Positions 27,358 through 35,864 of a stretch of 64,000 nucleotides of DNA are shown here, in pieces. How positions within the stretch are numbered: position 1 is the stretch's first letter; the number at the start of each line of letters is the position of its first letter. The notes beneath the pieces are model-generated. The model was given only the letters and a program-made list of their open reading frames with translations. It searched no databases and had not been told where the DNA came from. The position numbers and the translations under genes are program-made. This DNA comes from an uncultured Pelagibacteraceae bacterium (GTDB taxonomy: Bacteria > Pseudomonadota > Alphaproteobacteria > Pelagibacterales > Pelagibacteraceae): the NCBI GenBank assembly GCA_902591755.1, contig CACJBX010000001.1:221001-285000 (forward strand). Reading direction: 5' to 3'.

Positions 27358-28254
27358 ATGGAAAAACTTATAATTGGTTCCCGAGGAAGTAAATTAGCAT
27401 TAAAATATGCTGAAATTGCAAAAAAAGCTTTACTTAAAGAACTTGATATTGAAATAGAAATAAAAAAAATTACCACAGAGGGAGATTTAATTTTAGATAG
27501 AAGGACCAGTGAAATTGGAGGCAAAGGAGAGTTCATTAAAAATATTGAAAAAGAACTTATAAGTAAAAAAATTGATGTAGCTGTTCACTCTTTAAAAGAC
27601 GTTCCATCCATTAAAACCAAGGGTCTCAAGATGGAATGTTTTCTTAAAAGAAATGATCCTGAAGAAGTATTAATAAATAAAGAAAACTTAACACTTGATA
27701 AAATTAAAAAAAATTCAGTGATTGGTACTTCTTCATTAAGAAGAGAATTTCAATTAAAACATTTAAGACCAGACTTAAAATTTAAATTAATAAGAGGAAA
27801 TATAGACACCAGAATTAAAAAATTAGATGAAGATCAATACGATTCGATTATTTTAGCAAAGGCTGGGCTAGTATCTTTATCTTTAGAAAATAGAATTTCA
27901 GAAGTTTTTGAATGTAGAAAAATAGTTCCTCCAGCTGGCCAAGGAACAATCGTTCTTCAGTCTAGAGAAGACGACGACAAAATAAATAGCATACTTTCAA
28001 AAATAAACCATTTTGAAACTTCAATTGAAGCAAAAGTTGAAAGGAAAATTTTAAGTGTTTTAGAGGGTGATTGTAATACAGCAGCAGGTATATATGCTAA
28101 TATAAAAGGCAAGAATGTAAACATTATGGCTGAATTATTTTCTGATAGTGGTGATAAAAAATTTACTTATAAAGATGAAAGTAAAATAGATGAGGCTTTA
28201 AAAATTGCTGAGAAAGCTGGCAATGATTTAAAAAAACAGTTTGAGATGGCTTAA
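27358..28254 (+). CDS. hemC: Porphobilinogen deaminase (hydroxymethylbilane synthase)
   Basis: HemC joins four porphobilinogens into hydroxymethylbilane in haem synthesis. The 298-residue product has IIGSRGSKLALKYAEIA at the start, AVHSLKDVPS near residue 79, VIGTSSLRREFQLKHLRPDL, RGNIDTRIKKLDE and the dipyrromethane-binding Cys at about 239 in VLEGDCNTAAG. The family pattern there is usually GGCxxP; here Asp replaces the second Gly and Thr-Ala-Ala follows, a mild variation. hemD starts 3 nt after its stop. Confidence 0.96.
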   Translation: MEKLIIGSRGSKLALKYAEIAKKALLKELDIEIEIKKITTEGDLILDRRTSEIGGKGEFIKNIEKELISKKIDVAVHSLKDVPSIKTKGLKMECFLKRNDPEEVLINKENLTLDKIKKNSVIGTSSLRREFQLKHLRPDLKFKLIRGNIDTRIKKLDEDQYDSIILAKAGLVSLSLENRISEVFECRKIVPPAGQGTIVLQSREDDDKINSILSKINHFETSIEAKVERKILSVLEGDCNTAAGIYANIKGKNVNIMAELFSDSGDKKFTYKDESKIDEALKIAEKAGNDLKKQFEMA

Positions 28255-28257
28255 TAA

Positions 28258-28956
28258 ATGCATGTTTTGTTAACTAGACCTTTAGAAGACTCAATAGATC
28301 TTATAAAGAGATTTAAAGACAAAGATATTACTGTATCCCATCTTCCGTTATTAAAAATAAATAAATTAGATTACCCAAAACTTAAAAGTTCAGAATATAA
28401 TGTAATTGTTTTTACTAGCTCAAATGCAATTAGAAATTTATATACAAAGGATTTTAATAAAAATATTCTATGTTTTTGTGTTGGTGACGCAACAGAAAAA
28501 ACTGCAAAACAAAAAGGTTTTCATAATACATTTTCTGCTGGTGGAAATGTGAGAAATCTACGAGAATTAATTTTACAAAATTTAGAAAAAAAAACTGAGA
28601 AAATTTTGTATGTAAGTGGTGAATTAGTTTCATATGATTTAGATAAAGATCTAATTAAAGAAGGGTTAAATGTTAAAAGATTAATTAACTATAGTGTTTC
28701 ACATGTCAAAGATTTAAGTTCTGATTTTTTAAGTGAATTAAAAAAAAAAATTCCCGATATTATCTATATCTATTCTCAAAATAGTGCAGTTAGTTTTTTA
28801 AATTTGATCAAAAAATATGAATTGGATGAATATTGGATGAAAACTAATTTGATGTGTATAGGTGAAAAAACTTCATCTGTATTAAATGAGCTAAAATGGA
28901 AGAAAATCTTCTTATTTAATCCTGGTGAAGAAGAATTTTTATTATATAAAATTTAG
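28258..28956 (+). CDS. hemD: Uroporphyrinogen-III synthase
   Basis: HemD closes and inverts ring D to give uroporphyrinogen III. HemD sequences diverge strongly, but the 232-residue product has the expected two-domain pattern: VLLTRPLEDSIDLIKRF at the start, VIVFTSSNAIRNLY near residue 50, ILYVSGELVSYDLDKDL in the second domain, IIYIYSQNSAVSFLNLI and CIGEKTSSVLNEL. Its position directly after hemC settles the call. mscS begins 2 nt downstream. Confidence 0.93.
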   Translation: MHVLLTRPLEDSIDLIKRFKDKDITVSHLPLLKINKLDYPKLKSSEYNVIVFTSSNAIRNLYTKDFNKNILCFCVGDATEKTAKQKGFHNTFSAGGNVRNLRELILQNLEKKTEKILYVSGELVSYDLDKDLIKEGLNVKRLINYSVSHVKDLSSDFLSELKKKIPDIIYIYSQNSAVSFLNLIKKYELDEYWMKTNLMCIGEKTSSVLNELKWKKIFLFNPGEEEFLLYKI

Positions 28957-28958
28957 AT

Positions 28959-30044
28959 ATGGAAGTTTTTATAAATTTTAAAGATCTATTTCTTTCTGTT
29001 TGGGACCAGGGAATTCTCGGTATTGATATTGGTCAAATTCTTATTGGGCTAGGAATTTTTTTAATATTTTTAATTTTCAGAGGTCTTATAAGCAAACTAA
29101 TTTTAAAAAAATTGGAAATGATTTCTAAAAAAACAACCAATAAATTAGATGATACATTCGTTAAATCTTTAGTTGGTCCAGCTAGATTTTTGCCAATAGT
29201 ATTAGGTTTCTTTTTTGCAAGTTATTATATGACATTCAGCGATGAAACCAGCTCGTTTGTTGATACTGTTAATAGAACATTAATCACAATACTATTGTTC
29301 TGGATTATTCATCAGATTATAGAACCAATTTCTTATATTTTAAGTGGACTAGATAGGATTTTAACACGCGAATTAATTGGCTGGATCATCAAATCTTTAA
29401 AAATACTTATTTTTATACTTGGAGCTGCAGCTGTTTTAGAGCTGTGGGGAATAAAGATTGGTCCAATTATTGCAGGATTAGGATTGTTTGGTGTTGCAGT
29501 AGCATTAGGTGCACAAGATTTATTTAAAAATTTAATTTCAGGAATTTTAGTTCTAGTTGAAAAAAGATTTAAAATGGGTGACTGGATTTTAGTTGAGGGA
29601 ATTATAGAAGGCATTGTTGAGAAAATTGGGTTTAGATCGACTACAATAAGAAAGTTTGATAAGTCACTAGCAATTATTCCAAATTTTCAGTTTGCTGAGA
29701 ATGCTGTAATAAACATAAGCCAAACTACAAACTGGCAAATAAGCTGGACAATTACACTTCAGTACGACACTACTATAGTACAATTAAAAAATGTGCGAGA
29801 TCAGATCGAAAACTTTATCAAAGAGAGTGAAGATTTCGATACAAAAGTTGGTTTAGCTGTAAGAGTAGATAAATTTTCAGATAGTTCCATAGATATGTAC
29901 GTACGGTGCTTTACCCAAACAGATAGCTGGAATGAGTGGCTCAAAGTAAAGGAAAGATTAGCAATTGGTATTAAAGAAATTGTGGAGAAAAATAAAGCAT
30001 CGTTCGCGTTTCCTAGTCAATCAATTTACGTAGAAAAAAAATGA
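28959..30044 (+). CDS. MscS-family mechanosensitive ion channel
   Basis: MscS channels release solutes on hypo-osmotic shock. The 361-residue product has several N-terminal membrane segments (about 22-43, 68-90, 105-125, 148-168) and the pore-lining TM3 with GLGLFGVAVALGAQDLFKNL near residue 172-191, followed by the beta domain GDWILVEGIIEGIVEKIGFRSTTIRKFD and an alpha-beta C-terminal domain. Its stop overlaps the YggT gene start (ATGA), so the hemC-hemD-mscS-yggT-folD run is probably one operon. Confidence 0.95.
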   Translation: MEVFINFKDLFLSVWDQGILGIDIGQILIGLGIFLIFLIFRGLISKLILKKLEMISKKTTNKLDDTFVKSLVGPARFLPIVLGFFFASYYMTFSDETSSFVDTVNRTLITILLFWIIHQIIEPISYILSGLDRILTRELIGWIIKSLKILIFILGAAAVLELWGIKIGPIIAGLGLFGVAVALGAQDLFKNLISGILVLVEKRFKMGDWILVEGIIEGIVEKIGFRSTTIRKFDKSLAIIPNFQFAENAVINISQTTNWQISWTITLQYDTTIVQLKNVRDQIENFIKESEDFDTKVGLAVRVDKFSDSSIDMYVRCFTQTDSWNEWLKVKERLAIGIKEIVEKNKASFAFPSQSIYVEKK

Positions 30045-30328
30045 TAATAGTTTACATAGTAACCATGACAATTCTTAAGTATTACTCTTATATAGTAATT
30101 GCTAATGTTGTTTTAAGTTGGTTGGTTGCTTTTAATATTATTAATACCGGAAATAGATTTGTTTATTCTGTTTTAGACTTTACATATCGAATGACAGAAC
30201 CTTTTCTCAATAGAATTAGAGCTTTTTTACCAAATCTTGGTGCATTTGATATCTCACCAATAATATTACTTATGTTGATATGGATTATGCAAATGTGTAT
30301 GGAGTATTATATCAGACCAATTTTATAA
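30041..30328 (+). CDS. YggT family membrane protein
   Basis: The 95-residue product has two membrane helices and the family hallmark TEPFLNRIRAFLPNLGAFDISPIILLMLI from about residue 53 (quoted as TEPFLNRIRAFLPNLG followed by FDISPII). YggT proteins are found widely, sometimes near cell-division or osmotic genes; the function is not established. It overlaps mscS by 4 nt and folD begins 1 nt after its stop. Confidence 0.93.
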   Translation: MIIVYIVTMTILKYYSYIVIANVVLSWLVAFNIINTGNRFVYSVLDFTYRMTEPFLNRIRAFLPNLGAFDISPIILLMLIWIMQMCMEYYIRPIL

Positions 30329-30329
30329 A

Positions 30330-31178
30330 ATGATTTTAATAGATGGAAAGAAAGAAGCAGCTTCACTTAGACTTTCACTTAAGGAAGAAGTTAAGGAGCT
30401 GAAGAAAAAATTTAATAATGTTCCTGGTTTAACTGTCATATTAATAGGTGAACTTGCACCAAGTCAAATCTACGTAAGAAATAAAGAAAAATCTGCTAAG
30501 GAAGTTGGATTAAATTCGGATGTAATTAAATATCCAGAGAATGTGGATGAGAAAACTGTCTTAAAAAAAATTAAGGATTTAAACGAAAATAAATTAATAT
30601 CTGGAATTCTTGTGCAATTACCCTTACCAAGACATATTGATAAAAAAAAAATAATAGAGTCTATTAGTCCCAGCAAAGATGTTGATGGATTTCACCCAAT
30701 GAATGTAGGAAATCTGTCCTCGGGTTATGATAGTTCAGTGCCTTGCACACCCCTTGGGTGTTATCTCCTACTAAAAAAAGTCGAACCTAATCTAAATGGT
30801 AAAAAAGCAGTAATTATAGGCAGATCTAACTTGAATGGAAAACCAATGGCGCAACTACTCCTAAAGGAAAATTGCACTGTTACAATTACTCATTCTAAAA
30901 CAAAAAATTTAAAATCAGAGTGTCTAGAGGCAGACATCATAATTGCAGCAGTAGGTATTCCTAGATTAGTAAAGGGGGATTGGGTTAAAAAGGGCTCAAT
31001 AGTTATCGATGTCGGTATTAATAAAACTGACAAAGGAATTGTTGGAGACGTAGATTTTGAGGAGGTTTCAAAAAAAGCTAAAGCATTAACGCCAGTTCCT
31101 GGAGGTGTTGGTCCAATGACAATTGCATGTCTGATCAAAAATACAATAGACTGCTTCAAAAGAATTAGGTCAAATTAA
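30330..31178 (+). CDS. folD: Bifunctional methylenetetrahydrofolate dehydrogenase/cyclohydrolase
   Basis: FolD interconverts 5,10-methylene- and 10-formyl-tetrahydrofolate. The 282-residue protein has the catalytic Lys region YVRNKEKSAKEVGLNS near residue 50, the substrate motif GILVQLPLPRHID, KDVDGFHPMNVG near residue 118, NADP site VIIGRSNLNGKPMAQLL near residue 160, and the closing LTPVPGGVGPMTIACLIKN. In a methylotrophy-capable SAR11-type cell this is central to oxidising C1 units. The 3' end overlaps the convergent glycosyltransferase by 14 bp. Confidence 0.97.
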   Translation: MILIDGKKEAASLRLSLKEEVKELKKKFNNVPGLTVILIGELAPSQIYVRNKEKSAKEVGLNSDVIKYPENVDEKTVLKKIKDLNENKLISGILVQLPLPRHIDKKKIIESISPSKDVDGFHPMNVGNLSSGYDSSVPCTPLGCYLLLKKVEPNLNGKKAVIIGRSNLNGKPMAQLLLKENCTVTITHSKTKNLKSECLEADIIIAAVGIPRLVKGDWVKKGSIVIDVGINKTDKGIVGDVDFEEVSKKAKALTPVPGGVGPMTIACLIKNTIDCFKRIRSN

Positions 31179-32850
31179 ATAAATTAGTTAAAATTTTATT
31201 AAATTCTTCGCCTGCTTTCTTAGTATTAAATAACTTTTTTTCAGCAGCATCTTTATAAGTATTTTTCAACTTTCTAATGTCGTCTCTATTTGCGTATTTA
31301 ACTGCTAGTTCGATATAATTCTCAATACTGGCGGCAATTGGAGGATACTTAATTTCCATTTGCTTATATGCGCCTAAAACTAATCTTGATTTGATGTGAT
31401 CGCTAGGAAATGTAATAGATGGTGTTCCAAAAAGCATAGATTCAAAAAAAGAATTTCCAGCACCGTAATATATTGGATCGAGCAAAACAGAGGATCTTCC
31501 GAGGTGCAGAAGATAGTCCTCATAATTCAAAGGATCCATAAAAATAATTTTTTTTGAATCGTATTTCTTATTTGTACTAAATCTCTTAATCAACTTTTTG
31601 TACAAAACCTTATTTGTATCTTTTATCAGATAAACAATACCATTCTTGTCTTTTTCAAGTATATCAAAAATTATCTGGTCAAAGTCAGGATGAATTTTAA
31701 ATAAAGTTTGTGGACAAGAATAAATATTTTTTTTACTAAGTTCATCGTCAGAGAGTTTTTTTTTAGTATGTGGTTTAGGATAAATCATTGGTAAATAGTC
31801 CATTAAAAGCAATTTTTCTGAATGGTGTTTTTGTGTATTATTGTTTACACAATTTTTTGAAATTAAATAAAAATCAATAGAGTCACTTCCGGTCGTTTCT
31901 GGATGACCAAAAGTGGTAATTTGATACTTTGCTAATCGCATTAACGCCAGATAATAAAATTCTATAGACAAACCTATGTCAGGATAAAAGATCACATCTA
32001 GTTTAAATTTTTTGATATTATCAATTTTTTCTGAAAGTTTAATCGGAAGGATTTCATTTTTTAAGATACCCTCTTTTTCTTTCTCATTAAATTCATTAAA
32101 TATATCTCCCGCATTAGTTTTTTTAGAGTGAAAAATGAAAGTTTCAAACTTATTTTTATCGAGACTAAAGATAAGATCTTTATAAAGTTTGCCAATTGTA
32201 TGATCTGTAAAAAACTCCGATATTATTCCAATTCTTATTTTATCTTTTATTTCTATTTTTAAATAAGATTCTTCATTTAAAATTTTAAACAATTTTTTAA
32301 ATGCCTGAACACTTTTTTTATTTAACTCGAGATTGTCCCAATCACTATACGAAAGATCAACGTGCGGTGGAACAATAATTTGATCATTATCATAATCCAA
32401 TTTTTTTTTAAAATTTTTATCTAATATTTTTTCAACTTCTTCTTCTATTTTTTTTCTATATTTTATTATATCTTTTCTGTCTGACGGAATTTTTGGGAAA
32501 AATAAATTTTTTTGTACTTCCCATTTTTCATTAATTATTCCTTTTTCTAAACCCTCTTCAACAATCAAGATTGCTTCCTCAACTTTATCCTGATCCTTTA
32601 AAATTGAAGCAAGAGATTGATATGCAAAAGGTTCATTAGGATTAATATTAATTACTTTTTTTATACAATCTTCTGCTTTTTCGAATTCTTTTATAAAAAC
32701 ATAACAGTGTGATAAGTTTTTCAATATCGATAGATTTTTTGGGTAGTCTTTTAAAAGCTTTTCAAAAAGTCCGGCAGATTTTCCGTAGTTCCTTTTTTGT
32801 AAGTGGTCATAAGCTATTTTAAATAGTTCATCTGCTGAATATTTGTTCAC
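31165..32850 (-). CDS. TPR-containing SPINDLY/OGT-type glycosyltransferase
   Basis: The 561-residue product combines about three TPR repeats (residues 1-105; for example FKIAYDHLQKRNYGKSAGLF, LKNLSHCYVFIKEFEKAEDC) with a GT41-like catalytic part. The latter shows RIGIISEFFTDHTIGKLY near residue 205, LDVIFYPDIGLSIEFYYL, TTFGHPETTGSDSIDFYL with the conserved GHP.T.G.D, and LLDPIYYGAGNSFFESMLFGTPSITFP near residue 465. Such enzymes transfer GlcNAc or related sugars to proteins or to cell-surface glycans. The acceptor here is unknown. It is the first of several glycan-related genes in the 31-38 kb stretch. Confidence 0.88.
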   Translation of the reverse strand: MNKYSADELFKIAYDHLQKRNYGKSAGLFEKLLKDYPKNLSILKNLSHCYVFIKEFEKAEDCIKKVININPNEPFAYQSLASILKDQDKVEEAILIVEEGLEKGIINEKWEVQKNLFFPKIPSDRKDIIKYRKKIEEEVEKILDKNFKKKLDYDNDQIIVPPHVDLSYSDWDNLELNKKSVQAFKKLFKILNEESYLKIEIKDKIRIGIISEFFTDHTIGKLYKDLIFSLDKNKFETFIFHSKKTNAGDIFNEFNEKEKEGILKNEILPIKLSEKIDNIKKFKLDVIFYPDIGLSIEFYYLALMRLAKYQITTFGHPETTGSDSIDFYLISKNCVNNNTQKHHSEKLLLMDYLPMIYPKPHTKKKLSDDELSKKNIYSCPQTLFKIHPDFDQIIFDILEKDKNGIVYLIKDTNKVLYKKLIKRFSTNKKYDSKKIIFMDPLNYEDYLLHLGRSSVLLDPIYYGAGNSFFESMLFGTPSITFPSDHIKSRLVLGAYKQMEIKYPPIAASIENYIELAVKYANRDDIRKLKNTYKDAAEKKLFNTKKAGEEFNKILTNLFNLT

Positions 32851-32903
32851 AATACTATGAAGAATATATTATTTTATCGAAAATGGTATTTTAATAATCT
32901 TAA

Positions 32904-33620
32904 TCAAGTTAGTTTTGATCTTCCACCATCCACACCAATAATTTGGCCAGTTATCCAAGAACTTTCATCAGTCAATAAAAACTTTGCCATTGCAGCAGCA
33001 TCTTTGCCCTCACCAATTCTTTTCATGGGATGAGCTTTTGCTATACCTTCTGCGATAAGTTTATTTTTCAGCATTGGTTCAGCAATTTTGGACTTAGTTA
33101 AACTTGGAGCAATACAATTTACTCTTATGTTTGGGGCAAATTCAGCAGCTAAAGATACAGTCAATCCCTCTAAAGCTCCTTTTACAGAAGCGATAATGCT
33201 ATGATTGGTAAATCCTCTTCTGACTGCTACAGTTGAAAAAATTACAACAGAACCTTTATTTTTTTTTAAACTTTCTTGGAAATTTTTAATTGTATCTACA
33301 ATTGGGTAAAAATTTAAATCGAAACACTTTTGAAAGTCCTCTTTTTTTACCATTCTTAGTGGTTTAAGGTCTATTGAACCTACACAATATGCAATTCCTT
33401 TTATTTCCTCATTTGCAAATTCATTTTTTAAACTTTCTATTTTTGCAGTGTCAAGAACATCTACGACAGTATATTTACAACCTGTTTCAGAGGAAATATT
33501 TTTTAAATTTTCTTCATCTCTTCCAATTAGTTGAACATCTTCATTATTTTCGGCCATCATTTTTGATAAATTTGAACCGATAGAACCTGTCGCACCAAAT
33601 ATTAAATATTTTCCTGACAT
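32904..33620 (-). CDS. SDR-family protein lacking the catalytic tyrosine
   Basis: The 238-residue Rossmann protein starts YLIFGATGSIGSNLSKMMAEN (GxxGxxG, residues 9-15), has GIAYCVGSIDL at the NAG-equivalent position, S129 in FSTVAVRRGFT, and ends with the SDR block ITGQIIGVDGGRS. The usual YxxxK is changed: K147 is present in IIASVKGALEG, but position 143 is Ile instead of Tyr. This may be a non-catalytic or atypical SDR. It is divergent from the photolyase with only 28 bp between starts, and SDRs of this type often lie next to photolyase/cryptochrome genes, which suggests a shared role. Confidence 0.85.
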   Translation of the reverse strand: MSGKYLIFGATGSIGSNLSKMMAENNEDVQLIGRDEENLKNISSETGCKYTVVDVLDTAKIESLKNEFANEEIKGIAYCVGSIDLKPLRMVKKEDFQKCFDLNFYPIVDTIKNFQESLKKNKGSVVIFSTVAVRRGFTNHSIIASVKGALEGLTVSLAAEFAPNIRVNCIAPSLTKSKIAEPMLKNKLIAEGIAKAHPMKRIGEGKDAAAMAKFLLTDESSWITGQIIGVDGGRSKLT

Positions 33621-33648
33621 ATCTTATAATAGTATTTATAAATAGATT

Positions 33649-35136
33649 ATGAAATTGTTTATTACACTTGGAAATCAACTATTTCCATTAAAATACTTAA
33701 GCCGCTTCAAAAATGACCATCTTTTTTTTATGGCAGAAGATTATGGCCTATGTACTTATGAAAAACATCATAAACTAAAAATATTACTATTTTTATCTTC
33801 GATGCGATCATATGCAGACAATTTAAAGAAAAATAGTTTTAAATTAATTTATTCAAAGATTGATAGCGCTGATTTTAAAAGTGATTATTTAACAAAATTA
33901 CAAAAGATTTTTAAAAAGAATAAAATTAAAGAAATTTCTTTTTTTGAAATAGAGGATAAACCGTTTGAGAAGAAAATTTTAGATTTTGTAAAAAAAAATA
34001 AAACAAAATTTAATATAATCAAAACACCAATGTTTTTAAATTCTAGAGATGATTTTAAAAAATATTTATCTAAATCAAAAAAACCCTTCATGGCGGTGTT
34101 TTATAAAGAAACAAGAAAAAAAATGAATATTTTAATGAATGGTGAAGATCCTGTTGGAGGAAAATGGAGTTTTGATGAAGATAATAGAAAAAAACTTCCT
34201 AAAGGAACTAAAATTCCAGCCTTCCCAAAAATAAATGAAACTTCTCATACAAAAAATTTAAAAGAGATTATAGAAAAAAATTTTTCAAAACATCCTGGTT
34301 CAACAAAAAGTTTCTGGTTTGCAACAGAATTTAAGGATGTAATAAAATTATTAGACTTTTTCATTAAAGAAAAATCAAATTTGTTTGGGGATTATGAAGA
34401 TGCCGTTGATCAGAGTAATAATATATTATTTCATAGTGCACTTAGTCCTTATTTAAACTTAGGGATAATTACACCTGAAATTATCTTAGATAGAATTTTA
34501 GCCAGTCATAAAAAGAGAAAAATAAGAATTAATTCTTTGGAAGGTTACATTAGACAGTTAATAGGTTGGCGTGAGTTTATGAGAGGAATTTATCAAAATT
34601 TTGATAATAAATTAGAAACCGGAAATTTTTTTAAACATAACCGTAAAATGAAACCTTCATGGTATGAAGGAAACACAGGTTTGCCCCCTTTAGATTATGC
34701 AATTAAAAACGCTAACGATCATGGCTGGTCTCACCATATAGAAAGACTAATGATTTTATCAAATATAATGAACCTTTGTGAGATCAAACCAATCTTTGTT
34801 TATAAATGGTTTATGGAAATGTTTGTTGACTCATCTGATTGGGTAATGTCACCGAATGTATATGGAATGGGATTGTTCAGTGATGGAGGAATATTTGCAA
34901 CTAAACCATATATTTGTGGTTCCAGTTACTTTATGAAGATGATGGATTTCAAAAAGGGTGAGTGGTGTAATATCATGGATGGTTTATACTGGAGATTTAT
35001 AAACAAAAATAGATCTTTCTTCACGAAAAATCCACGATTATCTATGATGGTAAGAATTTTTGATAAAATGAATAGTTCCAGAAAAAAAATTATTTTAAAA
35101 GAAGCTGATAAATTTATTAAACAAAATACTACTTAG
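33649..35136 (+). CDS. FeS-BCP/PhrB-type cryptochrome/photolyase
   Basis: This 495-residue flavoprotein belongs to the prokaryotic (6-4) photolyase / FeS-BCP group. Evidence: N-terminal antenna-like Rossmann domain starting KLFITLGNQLFPLKYL with FMAEDYGLCTYEKHHK, then the helical FAD domain with HSALSPYLNLGIITPEIILD near residue 265, GYIRQLIGWREFMRGIY near residue 303, GWSHHIERLMILSNIMNL near residue 363, and SDWVMSPNVYGMGLFSDGG near residue 400. The [4Fe-4S] ligands of this family are incomplete: the first Cys is present (NLCEIKP) and one near the end (GEWC), but the expected CxxC pair and its loop are missing. It probably repairs UV lesions in surface water. Confidence 0.9.
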   Translation: MKLFITLGNQLFPLKYLSRFKNDHLFFMAEDYGLCTYEKHHKLKILLFLSSMRSYADNLKKNSFKLIYSKIDSADFKSDYLTKLQKIFKKNKIKEISFFEIEDKPFEKKILDFVKKNKTKFNIIKTPMFLNSRDDFKKYLSKSKKPFMAVFYKETRKKMNILMNGEDPVGGKWSFDEDNRKKLPKGTKIPAFPKINETSHTKNLKEIIEKNFSKHPGSTKSFWFATEFKDVIKLLDFFIKEKSNLFGDYEDAVDQSNNILFHSALSPYLNLGIITPEIILDRILASHKKRKIRINSLEGYIRQLIGWREFMRGIYQNFDNKLETGNFFKHNRKMKPSWYEGNTGLPPLDYAIKNANDHGWSHHIERLMILSNIMNLCEIKPIFVYKWFMEMFVDSSDWVMSPNVYGMGLFSDGGIFATKPYICGSSYFMKMMDFKKGEWCNIMDGLYWRFINKNRSFFTKNPRLSMMVRIFDKMNSSRKKIILKEADKFIKQNTT

Positions 35137-35848
35137 AAAATCTTTTATTAAAAGATAAAAAAAATAAATTTTTTAAAGTTCTAAATATTTCTACTTTAGG
35201 TATTTTTGAAACACCTTTTTTTCGATCATAAAATGTGATGGGTATCTCTTTTATCTTAATATGATTTCTTTCTAGCTCAAATAATGTTCCCATCATAAAA
35301 CTATACCCCCTAGACTTTACATTATTTAGATTAAAATCTTTTAAATTTTTGACGTCAAAACCTCTAAAAGAAGTTGTGAATTCGCTAGATTTAATTCCAG
35401 ATACTATTTTAATTATTTGATTTCCAATTTTACTCATAATTAATCTTGTACCTTTCATTAAGCATTTTCCTCCATTTATATATCTTGAGCCTATTACAAA
35501 AGGAGAGTTTTCCAAATTTTTTACAAATTCTGGCAATTCTTTAGGATCATGGGATAAATCTGCATCCATAGTTATTAAGTAATCAAAATTATTTTCAATT
35601 GCATATTTAAAAGCAGCTTTATGTGCTGTGTCTAAACCTAGTTTTTTTTCTCTTTCTATGAGAAATAGATTTTTATTATTCTTCTTTAATTCTTTTAAAA
35701 CTTCTTGTGTCTTGTCTGGTGAATTATCATCGATAATAAGAATTGAACTATTAGGTAGATTTTTTTGTATGCCACTTATAAGCTCTCTGATATTCTCTAT
35801 TTCATTGTAAGTTGCTGAAAATACTAATATTCTTTTATCATTACTCAT
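35129..35848 (-). CDS. Family 2 glycosyltransferase (dolichol-phosphate mannosyltransferase-like)
   Basis: The 239-residue product is a GT-A fold glycosyltransferase of the DPM1/polyprenol-phosphate mannose synthase type. It has VFSATYNEIENIRELISGI at the start, the nucleotide-binding ILIIDDNSPDKTQ near residue 38, the metal-binding DXD-like ITMDADLSHDPKELP near residue 94 and FVIGSRYINGG, followed by FRGFDVKNL and RGYSFMMGTLFELER. No C-terminal membrane helices are present, so it resembles the short soluble form. It is divergent from the dehydratase-like gene with only 16 bp between starts and overlaps the photolyase 3' end by 8 bp. Confidence 0.92.
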   Translation of the reverse strand: MSNDKRILVFSATYNEIENIRELISGIQKNLPNSSILIIDDNSPDKTQEVLKELKKNNKNLFLIEREKKLGLDTAHKAAFKYAIENNFDYLITMDADLSHDPKELPEFVKNLENSPFVIGSRYINGGKCLMKGTRLIMSKIGNQIIKIVSGIKSSEFTTSFRGFDVKNLKDFNLNNVKSRGYSFMMGTLFELERNHIKIKEIPITFYDRKKGVSKIPKVEIFRTLKNLFFLSFNKRFSK

Positions 35849-35864
35849 TTAACAATTTATATCT

